Origin: Ignavibacteriales bacterium
GTDB lineage: Bacteria > Bacteroidota > Ignavibacteria > Ignavibacteriales > Ignavibacteriaceae
DNA: 33,710 nt
Assembly: GCA_020061465.1 (NCBI GenBank)
Contig: JAGUYG010000112.1
Span: 1 to 33,710 of the forward strand
Reading direction: 5' to 3'
The notes under the pieces are model-generated. The model made no database searches and was not told where the DNA came from. It saw only the letters and a list, made by a program, of their open reading frames with translations. Shown here piece by piece: positions 26,452 to 33,649 of the stretch (positions are counted from its first letter, which is position 1; the number at the start of each line of letters is the position of its first letter). The translations under genes were made by a program, and so were the position numbers.

Positions 26452-28017
26452 ATGATCCCCCTCTTTTCAACATCTCAAGTTCGCGAAATAGATGAATTTG
26501 CCTTCAATAATTTGAAGATGCCGGGAATATTATTGATGGAAAATGCTTCGCTTCAAATTTTTTCCTTCATAAAAGAGAAGATAATAGCACTTCCGGATAT
26601 AAGAAAAATTGGATTCGTTTGTGGAAAGGGAAATAACGGCGGCGATGGATTTGCAGCCGCCCGTCATTTTGCTAATGACGGGTATGAAGTTACGGCAATT
26701 TATTTTGGAAATGAAAATGAATTTTCCGGCGATGCCGCAGTTAATTTTAGAATACTAAATTCTCTTGCTTCCGATAATAATAAAATACATCTAAAACTAT
26801 ATGAATCTGAAAAAGATATAAGAGTTTTAAACGGATGCGGGGTGATAGTTGATGCAATGTTAGGCAGCGGCTCAGTAGGAACTCCGCGGGAACCTTTTTT
26901 GTCGATACTTAGAGAATTAAATATCTATCGAGCAATCAAGATTGCGGTTGATATTCCTACGGGTTTGAATTCCGATACAGGATATTTTGAAGAAGCGTTC
27001 AAAGCCGATTTAACAGTTACATTAGGTGAGTTTAAAAAAGGATTATTTGTAGGAAAAGCCCCTGAAGTCTGCGGAGAATTAGTAAAAGGAAATATTGGAG
27101 TCCCTTCTTTATACTTCGATAATTTAAAAGTTGATGACTATTTAATAGAACCCGAAGATGTGATTGATGCCCTGCCGCAAAAAAGTAAAATCTCACATAA
27201 ATATTCCACAGGAAAAGTGCTCGTTATTGCCGGCTCAGGAAAATTACCCGGTGCCGCATTGTTTACTGTAAAAGCTGCATTAAAAGCAGGCTGCGGAGCT
27301 CCGGTGCTTGCGTTTCCAAAATCAGTACGGAAATTTATTCATAAAAATTTACCCGAAGTTGTTGTTGAATCTTATCAAGATGAAAATACAGAAATTTTCC
27401 GTGTGAAGAATATTGGTGAAATAGAAAAAAGGCTTAGTTGGACAGATGTATTGGCAATTGGACCCGGATTGGGCAGAGACACCGAAACTTTAGATGCTGT
27501 TCGAACAATCATCAAAAAACGAAAATGTGAAAAAATGGTAATAGATGCCGATGCACTTTTTGCGATTGGGGATAGTGAATACAAAAAATACAATTTAAAA
27601 GGATTCGTATTAACACCTCATCACGGTGAATTTGCAAATCTATTGGGTATCGATGTTAATGAACTTATAAAGGATGTGTTAGGCTACGGTAAAAAATTTT
27701 CCAATGACACTAAATCATTTCTGGTGCTCAAAGGTGCTCCTACAATAATATTTAATCCCAAAGGAACGGCTTTTGTAAATACAACCGGAAATCCGGGCAT
27801 GGCAAAGTTTGGTACCGGTGATGTGTTAACCGGTGCATTAGCCGGTTTAATTGCGCAAAGCAATAACATAGAATCGGCTGTTTTAACCGGAGTTTACCTG
27901 CACAGCCTGGCAGCGGATTTGTTACTAAAAAAATATACCGAGTACGGTTACACTGCTTCCGATATATTAAGCAGCCTTCCGAATGCAATAAATTTTTTGA
28001 GGAAATCTTTTGCTTAA
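26452..28017 (+). CDS. nnr: Bifunctional NAD(P)H-hydrate epimerase / ADP-dependent dehydratase
   Basis: 521 aa. It repairs damaged NAD(P)HX: the N-terminal YjeF_N domain (about 1-215) epimerises the hydrate and the C-terminal YjeF_C/ribokinase-like domain (about 225-521) dehydrates it with ADP. The N-domain shows REIDEFAF, GKGNNGGDGFAAARH and VDAMLGSGS. The C-domain shows STGKVLVIAGSGKLPGA, AIGPGLGRD, VIDADAL, TPHHGEFANL and GTGDVLTGALAGLIAQ. It starts at an ATG preceded by agaagga. The VanZ-like gene overlaps its stop by 8 nt. Confidence 0.95.
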   Translation: MIPLFSTSQVREIDEFAFNNLKMPGILLMENASLQIFSFIKEKIIALPDIRKIGFVCGKGNNGGDGFAAARHFANDGYEVTAIYFGNENEFSGDAAVNFRILNSLASDNNKIHLKLYESEKDIRVLNGCGVIVDAMLGSGSVGTPREPFLSILRELNIYRAIKIAVDIPTGLNSDTGYFEEAFKADLTVTLGEFKKGLFVGKAPEVCGELVKGNIGVPSLYFDNLKVDDYLIEPEDVIDALPQKSKISHKYSTGKVLVIAGSGKLPGAALFTVKAALKAGCGAPVLAFPKSVRKFIHKNLPEVVVESYQDENTEIFRVKNIGEIEKRLSWTDVLAIGPGLGRDTETLDAVRTIIKKRKCEKMVIDADALFAIGDSEYKKYNLKGFVLTPHHGEFANLLGIDVNELIKDVLGYGKKFSNDTKSFLVLKGAPTIIFNPKGTAFVNTTGNPGMAKFGTGDVLTGALAGLIAQSNNIESAVLTGVYLHSLAADLLLKKYTEYGYTASDILSSLPNAINFLRKSFA

Positions 28018-28429
28018 TTATCTACGCAGGCACAAATTATATCTTGTTTATGTTCCCCTTACTGTTTACTGGCTTGTGCTTTTAGCCGCAACTTCATTCC
28101 CGGCACCTGCTTTTACCGAGTTCGGAATAAGCGATAAGGTTAATCACTTTCTTGCTTATTTTATTTTAGCCTTTATGGTTAACTTAGCCATAATAGTTCA
28201 GGAAAAATATCCATGGCTGAAAAAGAATTCATCCATAAAAATTTTGTTTATTGTTTCTATTTATGCTGTGCTTGACGAAGTTCATCAAGCCTTCATTCCG
28301 GGGAGAAGCTGTGAGTTCTTAGACTGGGTTGCTGATTTTGCAGGTGCTGCATTGGGAATCGTAGTACTTAATTTTATTCTTTATAGAATAGGTTATCCAA
28401 AATCAACCGAATCACAAACGGAAGCTTGA
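28010..28429 (+). CDS. VanZ-like membrane protein
   Basis: 139 aa. Four transmembrane segments with VanZ-family marks: SDKVNHFLAYFILAF around the second helix and DEVHQAFIPGRSCEFLDWVADFAGA before the last one. The HQ...PGR...D pattern is the family core. VanZ proteins affect susceptibility to cell-wall antibiotics in some bacteria, and the biochemical activity is not settled. The start is a TTG inside the end of nnr with GAGGAAA five nt upstream, and no ATG occurs before the second helix. No glycopeptide-resistance genes accompany it. Confidence 0.82.
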   Translation: MLNYLRRHKLYLVYVPLTVYWLVLLAATSFPAPAFTEFGISDKVNHFLAYFILAFMVNLAIIVQEKYPWLKKNSSIKILFIVSIYAVLDEVHQAFIPGRSCEFLDWVADFAGAALGIVVLNFILYRIGYPKSTESQTEA

Positions 28430-28435
28430 ATTAGT

Positions 28436-28485
28436 CTGAGTTACTTAAAGGAACTATTGACTAATAGTTTTGTAAAAGGACTCAG
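28436..28485. repeat. Nested inverted repeat upstream of tonB
   Basis: Outer arms CTGAGT (28436-28441) and ACTCAG (28480-28485) enclose a 7-bp hairpin AACTATT-GACT-AATAGTT (28452-28469). It begins 7 nt after the VanZ-like stop. It could end that transcript or bind a regulator of tonB. No T-run follows. Confidence 0.4.
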
Positions 28486-28493
28486 TTATATGA

Positions 28494-28522
28494 TTGACAA
28501 AGGAAACATCATTTATTAATTT
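28494..28522 (+). promoter_or_regulatory. Candidate tonB promoter
   Basis: TTGACA (28494-28499), 17-bp spacer, TAATTT (28517-28522) followed by G. This fits a housekeeping -35/-10 pair, and the -10 region also nearly matches TAnnTTTG. An AGGAGA precedes the tonB ATG at 28557. Confidence 0.4.
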
Positions 28523-28556
28523 GCGGGGCAATAATATACCCCATAGGAGAAATTAA

Positions 28557-29213
28557 ATGGCACTAAGAAAAAATCCAAAAGCAGATTTAAGGCGTATATA
28601 CAAAATAATATTTAAATTTAGCCTTATTCTTTCACTGCTTATTATGATTATAGCTTTTAAGTTTTTTCCGAAGATTGAAGCCGCCGAAACAGTTTTCGAA
28701 GGAACGCAAGAATTGGTAACGATGGAAGATATCCAGCAAACTAAGCAGGAGAACCGACCTCCTCCGCCCCCGAAACCACCAATCCCTATTGAAGCTCCAT
28801 CGGATGATGTGCTTGAAGATATTGAAATAGCCGATACTGAAATCGATTTTGATGCTCAGATTGAAGCTCCTCCGCCTCCACCTAAAGAAGAGAAAAAGGT
28901 GGAAGATGAACCTCAATACTTTGTAGCAGTTGAAGAAATGCCCGAACCCATTGGCGGAATTGCAGCAATTCAAAGCAAAATTGTTTATCCGGAAATAGCT
29001 AAAAGAGCTGGTGTTGAAGGAAGAGTATATGTTTTAGCTTTTGTTGATGAAACCGGAACCGTTACAAAAGTTGAAACAATTAAGGGCTTAGGAGCCGGAC
29101 TTGATGAAGCTGCTTTAAATGCTGTTAAACAGACAAAATTTAAACCCGGTAAACAAAGAGGCAAACCGGTTAAAGTTCAGGTATCGATTCCTATTATATT
29201 TAAACTTCAGTAA
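28557..29213 (+). CDS. tonB: Energy transducer TonB
   Basis: 218 aa. It spans the periplasm and transmits proton-motive energy to outer-membrane receptors. One N-terminal transmembrane helix (about 17-38) anchors it. A proline/acid-rich linker follows with PPPPPKPPIP (about 68-77) and APPPPPKEE (about 104-112). The C-terminal TonB domain (about 130-218) shows IVYPEIAKRAGVEGRVYVLA and GLDEAALNAVKQTKFKPG. The gene stands alone without exbB/exbD, and a strong terminator follows at 29238. It is preceded by ATAGGAGA. Confidence 0.93.
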   Translation: MALRKNPKADLRRIYKIIFKFSLILSLLIMIIAFKFFPKIEAAETVFEGTQELVTMEDIQQTKQENRPPPPPKPPIPIEAPSDDVLEDIEIADTEIDFDAQIEAPPPPPKEEKKVEDEPQYFVAVEEMPEPIGGIAAIQSKIVYPEIAKRAGVEGRVYVLAFVDETGTVTKVETIKGLGAGLDEAALNAVKQTKFKPGKQRGKPVKVQVSIPIIFKLQ

Positions 29214-29237
29214 TCGATTTATTCATATTCATCGAAT

Positions 29238-29287
29238 TGAGGCTGTCCTTAAATTATTCACTACTTTTCGGACAGCCTCATTTTTTT
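29238..29287 (+). terminator. Rho-independent terminator of tonB
   Basis: Perfect 11-bp stem TGAGGCTGTCC (29238-29248) / GGACAGCCTCA (29270-29280), 21-nt loop, followed by seven T (29281-29287). Confidence 0.9.
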
Positions 29288-29434
29288 ATCCGAATCTCAA
29301 TTCAATTCTTGAATCCAGAATCCGTTTGGCAATTGAAATTAATCATGATATTAAAATTACTGCATTGGCTAAAGAAAAAGTTTATGAAAAGGTGCAGAAA
29401 GATGACCGATTTTAATTTGAAATAGTTAAGAGCT

Positions 29435-29463
29435 ACGAATTAACACGAATTACACTAATTCAA
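29435..29463. repeat. CACGAATTA-type short direct repeat
   Basis: Three near-copies of a 10-nt unit lie in tandem (tacgaattaa, cacgaattac, actaattcaa). Similar CACGAATT strings are familiar to me as dispersed remnants in Bacteroidota-type genomes (recollection). No partner copy is seen in this window. Confidence 0.35.
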
Positions 29464-29756
29464 CTTCAAAAAATTTTGTGAAAATTCGGGTAATTCCTGT
29501 CTAAAATACCTGCACAACATAAAAATAGTTCAATTCACACACTTAAGAAAAGTAATAAAGTCTGGAAATATGCTGATCCTGTCTCCTTATTTCGTTAACA
29601 TCTAAACCCGTTCGATTTTTTATCCGATTTCTATTTCCTTGCAAGGCAATGCTAAATTGGCTAATTTTATTAACAAAAATTGGCATTCTTAAATGTTTCA
29701 ACTTGTATTAATGCCGCATTAAGCTCTTAATTAACTCTAACAATAACGGTTCCGAC

Positions 29757-30776
29757 TTGACAGGAAAAATTAAAAATCTCGCCGGATTGCTTTCACAAAT
29801 ATTCCTCATTTTAAATCTTCTATTACTTTATTTCCTTAAGTATAAAAATCAGAATTTATCCGTTTCATCCTTCAGCTTATTGAATGCGGGAAATATATTG
29901 AATTTAATAGTCTGTGCGGCTGGAATAACCGGTATTGCATTCCTTTGGAAGCGCAATAAACAGCAAGGCGAAATTTTTAAGTACCTGATTTTAATCTTTA
30001 TTTCATTTATTCTTCTGCTTTTTGCTTGGTTTTTAACAACCATAAAACTTCCCCTTCAAAGGATATACATTTTGCAGCATCCGATTAGTCATGTTTTTTC
30101 CGGAGCAATTTTTATCATTTATCAATTTTTTACTTTTGCTGTAGTTTCGATTATTTGGATGCGGATTATTAACATTAAGGATTTGCTTTGGTTGCGGGGA
30201 GTTGTAAACTCTGTTTTAATCACATTATTAATTTTAACTTTCGCATACTACTATTCGAATTTGGGTAGGACGTTTAAGAGTGATTTGAGCGATTCACCAG
30301 GCAAAGGCAACACTGCCGTTGTATTGGGCGCTGCTGTTTGGTCCGATAATACACCGAGTCCAACTTTAGCATCGCGAAACGATAAGGCATTAGAATTGTT
30401 TAATAGTGGAATAGTCGATCAAATTGTTCTTACCGGAAGCAATGCCCCTGGAGAGTTAAGCGAAGCTGAGGTATCTTTCATTTATCTAAAAGCAAAAGAT
30501 GTAGATACTTCTCGGGTTCAACTAGAAACAGAAACTACATCTACTTCGGCACAGATTAGATATATAAAGGACGTTATTATTCCTAATGAAGATTTGAATA
30601 GTGTAATAATTATTTCCGACTCTTATCATCTTCCGAGGGTAAAAGAAATTTGCAGATTTTTTAATGTAGATGCTAAGCTTACTGCTTCAGAACTTACACT
30701 GAGTTTTGAAGATAGAATCTACTATCAGATTAGAGAAAGTATTGCTCTAAGTATTTTTTGGTTTTTTGCTTTGTAA
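29757..30776 (+). CDS. DUF218 (YdcF/ElyC-like) membrane protein
   Basis: 339 aa. About five transmembrane helices (9-27, 44-64, 75-95, 112-137, 149-167) are followed by a DUF218 domain from about residue 186: AVVLGAAVWSDNTPSPTLASR, IVLTGSNAPGELSEAEV, ETTSTSAQIRY and VIIISDSYHLPR. DUF218 proteins such as ElyC and SanA act in envelope or peptidoglycan processes, and the reaction is not fixed for this subgroup. The TTG start is the only start before the first helix. A Shine-Dalgarno is weak. The gene is isolated between a 543-nt gap and the dehydrogenase. Confidence 0.82.
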   Translation: MTGKIKNLAGLLSQIFLILNLLLLYFLKYKNQNLSVSSFSLLNAGNILNLIVCAAGITGIAFLWKRNKQQGEIFKYLILIFISFILLLFAWFLTTIKLPLQRIYILQHPISHVFSGAIFIIYQFFTFAVVSIIWMRIINIKDLLWLRGVVNSVLITLLILTFAYYYSNLGRTFKSDLSDSPGKGNTAVVLGAAVWSDNTPSPTLASRNDKALELFNSGIVDQIVLTGSNAPGELSEAEVSFIYLKAKDVDTSRVQLETETTSTSAQIRYIKDVIIPNEDLNSVIIISDSYHLPRVKEICRFFNVDAKLTASELTLSFEDRIYYQIRESIALSIFWFFAL

Positions 30777-30878
30777 TTTTAAGAAAAAAGTTCTTTATCA
30801 GGGTCAGCCAAAAGCTGCTCTTTTGATGAACTATATTAAAATAAACCGCCTCAAAAAGGCAAAAAAAGGGAGATCATC

Positions 30879-31991
30879 ATGTCAATGTTTAACTTAATAG
30901 AAGAATTCGATCACGAACAAGTGGTCTACTGCTCAAACAAAGAAGCGGGATTAAAAGCAATCGTAGCAATTCACAACACTACGTTAGGGCCTGCATTAGG
31001 CGGAACGCGCATGTGGAAATATCCCACCGATGAAGCTGCACTAAAAGATGTACTTAGACTTTCAAGAGGAATGACATACAAAGCTGCTATTTCCGGTTTA
31101 AATCTTGGTGGTGGTAAAGCTGTAATAATCGGAGATTCAGCAACGCAGAAAAATGAGCTGCTCCTCAGAACGTTCGGAAAGTTTGTTGAAGGATTAGCCG
31201 GAAGATACATCACTGCCGAAGACGTAGGCACTTCTGTGAAAGATATGGAATATGTTAGAATGGAAACAAAATATGTTACCGGAATTTCCAAAGCATTAGG
31301 CGGTTCGGGCGATCCGTCTCCTGTAACAGCGTACGGTGTATACGTAGGAATGAAAGCCTGCGCAAAATTCAGATGGGGGAGTGATTCGCTTAAAGGAAGA
31401 AAAATTGCTGTGCAGGGTGCCGGACAAGTTGCCCGTTATTTATGCGAACACTTGTATAACGAAGGCGCAGAAATTTATGTAACTGATATTATCGAGGCGA
31501 AAATTAAAAGAGTGCTGGAAACTGTTAAAGCCAAAGTTGTTAACCCTGAAGAAATTTATGATACCGATGCAGAAATTTTTTCGCCCAATGCACTTGGCGG
31601 AATAATAAACAATGAAACTATCGGACGATTGAATGCGGAAATAATTGCCGGCGGCGCTAACAATCAGCTCGAAGATGAGAAAGTGCACGGACCAAAGTTA
31701 TTAGAGAAAGATATACTCTATGCACCTGACTATGCTATTAACGCAGGAGGTTTAATAAATGTAGCTAATGAACTTGAAGGCTATAGACAAGACCGCGCCC
31801 TTAAGCAGGCAGAAAGCATATATGAAATAATTACAAGGGTATTAGAAATTTCAAAGCATGAAAATATTCCGACTTATGAAGCTTCGAACAAAATTGCAGA
31901 AGAAAGACTGCTTCATGTTGGCAGGATAAGTAATATTTATACCGGTAAATCATTTTTTTCCGGCAGACTTGGGGAGTTGATTAAGAAATAG
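30879..31991 (+). CDS. ldh: Leucine dehydrogenase-like amino acid dehydrogenase
   Basis: 370 aa, close to leucine/valine dehydrogenases (about 365 aa) and shorter than glutamate dehydrogenase. It deaminates branched-chain amino acids to 2-oxo acids with NAD+. It shows GPALGGTRMWKYP, the catalytic-lysine region LGGGKAVIIGD, TAEDVGTSVKDME, the nucleotide-binding GAGQVARYLCEHLYNEGA, and AGGANNQLED. GGGATC-like GGGAGATC precedes the ATG. Phenylalanine dehydrogenase is a possible alternative, since substrate specificity rests on few residues. It is flanked by non-coding DNA, with a terminator behind, and so forms a single-gene unit. Confidence 0.88.
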   Translation: MSMFNLIEEFDHEQVVYCSNKEAGLKAIVAIHNTTLGPALGGTRMWKYPTDEAALKDVLRLSRGMTYKAAISGLNLGGGKAVIIGDSATQKNELLLRTFGKFVEGLAGRYITAEDVGTSVKDMEYVRMETKYVTGISKALGGSGDPSPVTAYGVYVGMKACAKFRWGSDSLKGRKIAVQGAGQVARYLCEHLYNEGAEIYVTDIIEAKIKRVLETVKAKVVNPEEIYDTDAEIFSPNALGGIINNETIGRLNAEIIAGGANNQLEDEKVHGPKLLEKDILYAPDYAINAGGLINVANELEGYRQDRALKQAESIYEIITRVLEISKHENIPTYEASNKIAEERLLHVGRISNIYTGKSFFSGRLGELIKK

Positions 31992-32010
31992 GATTGATGA
32001 AGCAGTTAGC

Positions 32011-32027
32011 CGATAAATATTTTATCG
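32011..32027. repeat. Short hairpin before the ldh terminator
   Basis: CGATAAA-TAT-TTTATCG, a 7-bp stem 20 nt behind the dehydrogenase stop and just before the main terminator. Confidence 0.5.
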
Positions 32028-32030
32028 ATT

Positions 32031-32066
32031 AGCCTGACTACTTAACAGAGTCGGGCTTTTTATTTT
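32031..32066 (+). terminator. Rho-independent terminator of the dehydrogenase gene
   Basis: AGCCTGACT (32031-32039) pairs with AGTCGGGCT (32049-32057) with one G-T pair, followed by the T-rich run TTTTATTTT. Confidence 0.85.
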
Positions 32067-32100
32067 ATATTGAAAAAGTAGTTTATGTTGTTAGTAGGTC

Positions 32101-32225
32101 TTCGATTTATCCAGCGTAGCGAACCCACCCCGCCCCTCCCTTTGGTAAAGGGAGGGTGGTTGCCCTTTTTTCTTTTAAGTGTGTCGTTCTCCCCTTCTCG
32201 GAAGGGGAGAAAAAGAGGGGTTCGC
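32101..32225. repeat. 125-bp palindromic element, copy A (direct repeat)
   Basis: It matches 33523-33649 almost base for base. Within it, GCGAACCC (32119-32126) and GGGTTCGC (32218-32225) are perfect 8-bp terminal inverted repeats. They bracket two 10-bp-stem hairpins: CCCTCCCTTT/AAAGGGAGGG (32134-32156) and TCTCCCCTTC/GAAGGGGAGA (32188-32210). The layout resembles a paired-REP or miniature inverted-repeat element. Confidence 0.8.
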
Positions 32226-32574
32226 CGAAATACGAACAACTTAAAATATTTCGCTCCTAACGGAGCTTGTGTTTTGTTACGATTTTTTGTTTCTACTAAT
32301 TTATCGCGCCTCTGGAGCTGAAGAACGTATGTGTTTGTTTTCTAACTCCTTTAGGAGTGACATATTAGTAGTAGTGAATAATTCCCAAAATTGCCAGAAC
32401 TCCGTTAGGAGTGACATATTGTTTTCTTGAAGGAATTGTTTAAATGGCTATCCAAAGGATCCAATAAGGAAAGCTTGAAATTTGTTTTGGTTATTCATGT
32501 CCGTTCACTAAAGTGAACGGAAATTGATAGAAGTTTAAACAAGAGGAAGAGAGAGAGAGGGTGGAACGTTTTTT
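32172..32574. repeat. Tandem unit 1 (403 bp)
   Basis: Repeated as unit 2 with high identity. Modules in order: TCTCCCCTTC hairpin, GCTCC/GGAGC (32253-32266), a degraded GCGCC/GGAGC, ACTCC/GGAGT twice (32345-32358, 32399-32412), GGCTA...AAGCTT split by a 20-nt insertion at 32451-32470, CCGTTCAC/GTGAACGG with TAAA loop (32501-32520), then a GA-rich stretch. Confidence 0.8.
32451..32470. repeat. 20-nt insertion of two mini-hairpins in unit 1
   Basis: Absent from unit 2, where GGCTA joins AAGCC directly to make a GGCT-AA-AGCC hairpin. The insert is two tandem mini-hairpins, TCC-AAA-GGA and TCC-AATAA-GGA, placed in the loop of the host hairpin. Confidence 0.65.
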
Positions 32575-32955
32575 CTTTTAAGTGTGTCGTTCTCCCCTTC
32601 TCGGAAGGGGAGAAGAAGAGGGGTTCGCCGAAATGCGAACAACTTAAAATATTTCGCTCCTAACGGAGCTTGTGTTTTATTACGATTTTTTGTTTCTACT
32701 AATTTTTCGCTCCTATGGAGCTGAAGAACGTATGTGTTTGCTTTCTAACTCCTTTAGGAGTGAAATTATTATAGAACTGATTACCCCTTAATTAACCTGA
32801 ACTCCGTTAGGAGTGACATATTGTTTTCTTGAAGGAATTGTTTAAATGGCTAAAGCCTGAAATTTGTTTTGGTTATTCATGTCCGTTCACTAAAGTGAAC
32901 GGAAATTGATAGAAATTAAAACAAGAGGAAGAAAGAGAGGGTGGAATGCTTTTTT
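32575..32955. repeat. Tandem unit 2 (381 bp)
   Basis: Second copy of the unit with the same module order. It has the intact GCTCC-TAT-GGAGC and GGCT-AA-AGCC hairpins that are altered in unit 1. The spacer between the two ACTCC/GGAGT hairpins (after 32760) is unrelated to that of unit 1, while the flanks are nearly identical. CCGTTCAC/GTGAACGG recurs at 32883-32902. Confidence 0.8.
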
Positions 32956-33010
32956 CTTTTAAGTGTGTCGTTCTCCCCTTCTCGGAAGGGGAGAAGAAGA
33001 GGGGTTCGCC
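32956..33010. repeat. Partial tandem unit 3
   Basis: Identical to the first ~55 bp of units 1 and 2, including the TCTCCCCTTC/GAAGGGGAGA hairpin. It breaks off right after the terminal GGGTTCGCC. The end of homology coincides with the end of the palindromic element, which supports that point as an element boundary. Confidence 0.75.
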
Positions 33011-33119
33011 TAATGACGATACACCCCACACAAGCCGCAAAATTTCCCAACCTAAAATATGCACTGCTACTTTTGTCTTTATGTTAGAAATATTAATTTG
33101 CAATCAAATACTTTTAATC

Positions 33120-33500
33120 ATGACTAAACTCTTCAACAAAAAGAAAGAACAAGAAAAACGCAGATACCTGAGGAAGAATATTACTGCAGCCGAAAAATTA
33201 GTATGGAAATATTTGAGAAAGAGACAAATTTGCGGAGAGCGCTTCCTTCGTCAATATAGCATCAAACACTACGTTGTAGATTTTTATTGTCCGAGATTAA
33301 GGCTAGCAGTAGAAATTGACGGCGAGACGCATTTTGAAGATGAAGCGGCAATTCAATATGATAAAGATAGGCAGGAAGAGATCGAATTACTAGGTATTCA
33401 ATTTCAAAGGTTTCGTAATGAAGAGGTGTTTCAAAATTTAGATCGAGTAATTGATACAATTGAAGCAAAGGTTAAAGAATTGCAAATTAAGAAAGAGTGA
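33120..33500 (+). CDS. DUF559 endonuclease-like protein
   Basis: 126 aa from the ATG at 33120. DUF559 proteins have the Vsr-like PD-(D/E)XK nuclease fold. A basic N-terminus (KKKEQEKRRYLRKN) and the helix ITAAEKLVWKYLRKR lead to FLRQYSIKHYVVDFYCP with Asp54, then LAVEIDGETHF with Glu65, Asp67 and His71, and a C-terminal IQFQRFRNEEV strand. These are the family's likely metal-site residues. The frame is open upstream through the repeats to 32946, but the protein-like part starts here. The gene lies 110 nt after a partial palindromic element and 22 nt before another, suggesting it travels with or acts on these repeats (inference). Confidence 0.85.
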   Translation: MTKLFNKKKEQEKRRYLRKNITAAEKLVWKYLRKRQICGERFLRQYSIKHYVVDFYCPRLRLAVEIDGETHFEDEAAIQYDKDRQEEIELLGIQFQRFRNEEVFQNLDRVIDTIEAKVKELQIKKE

Positions 33501-33522
33501 GGGATGTGGTCTATACTGAGAT

Positions 33523-33649
33523 TTCGATTTTGTACAGCGTAGTGAACCCACCCCGCCCCTCCCTTTGGTAAAGGGAGGGTGGTTACCCTTTTTTCTATTA
33601 AAGCGTGTCGATCTCCCCTTCTCGGAAGGGGAGAAGAAGAGGGGTTCGC
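33523..33649. repeat. 125-bp palindromic element, copy B (direct repeat)
   Basis: Same orientation and module order as copy A: (G)TGAACCC at 33542, both 10-bp hairpins, and GGGTTCGC at 33642-33649. The left terminal repeat has one mismatch. With copy A it brackets the tandem units and the DUF559 gene. The final ~60 nt of the window hold nothing recognisable. Confidence 0.8.

Larger units (their letters stand above)
29214..29756. other. 543-nt gap after tonB
   Basis: It holds the tonB terminator (29238-29287) and a short repeat at 29435-29463. A 40-codon open stretch at about 29290-29415 is without recognisable homology or a start, possibly a gene relic. The remaining ~290 nt to the DUF218 gene show nothing I can support. 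Confidence 0.4.
32067..33119. other. Non-coding repeat block
   Basis: About 1 kb built of palindromic modules: a 125-bp element (32101-32225), two ~400-bp tandem units and a third partial one, then 110 nt of unique sequence leading to the DUF559 gene. Open frames across it run through the hairpins and show no protein-like sequence, so no gene is called. Confidence 0.8.

Noticed and set aside
28010-28429. Antibiotic resistance cluster around the VanZ-like gene
   Set aside because: No vanHAX or vanRS genes are present, and VanZ-like genes are widespread in bacteria without glycopeptide resistance.
29289-29415. Possible gene behind tonB (frame containing RLAIEINHDIKITALAKEK)
   Set aside because: The frame begins inside tonB and crosses the terminator stem-loop, with no start of its own and no recognised domain. 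At most it is a relic.
32085-32321. 78-codon open frame across copy A of the palindromic element
   Set aside because: It runs through hairpin arms, is rich in Pro/Ser/Arg from the repeats, has no Shine-Dalgarno and no protein-like pattern.
32172-33010. CRISPR array
   Set aside because: The repeats are ~400-bp units with internal hairpins. There are no 25-40-nt identical repeats with regular unique spacers, and no cas genes.
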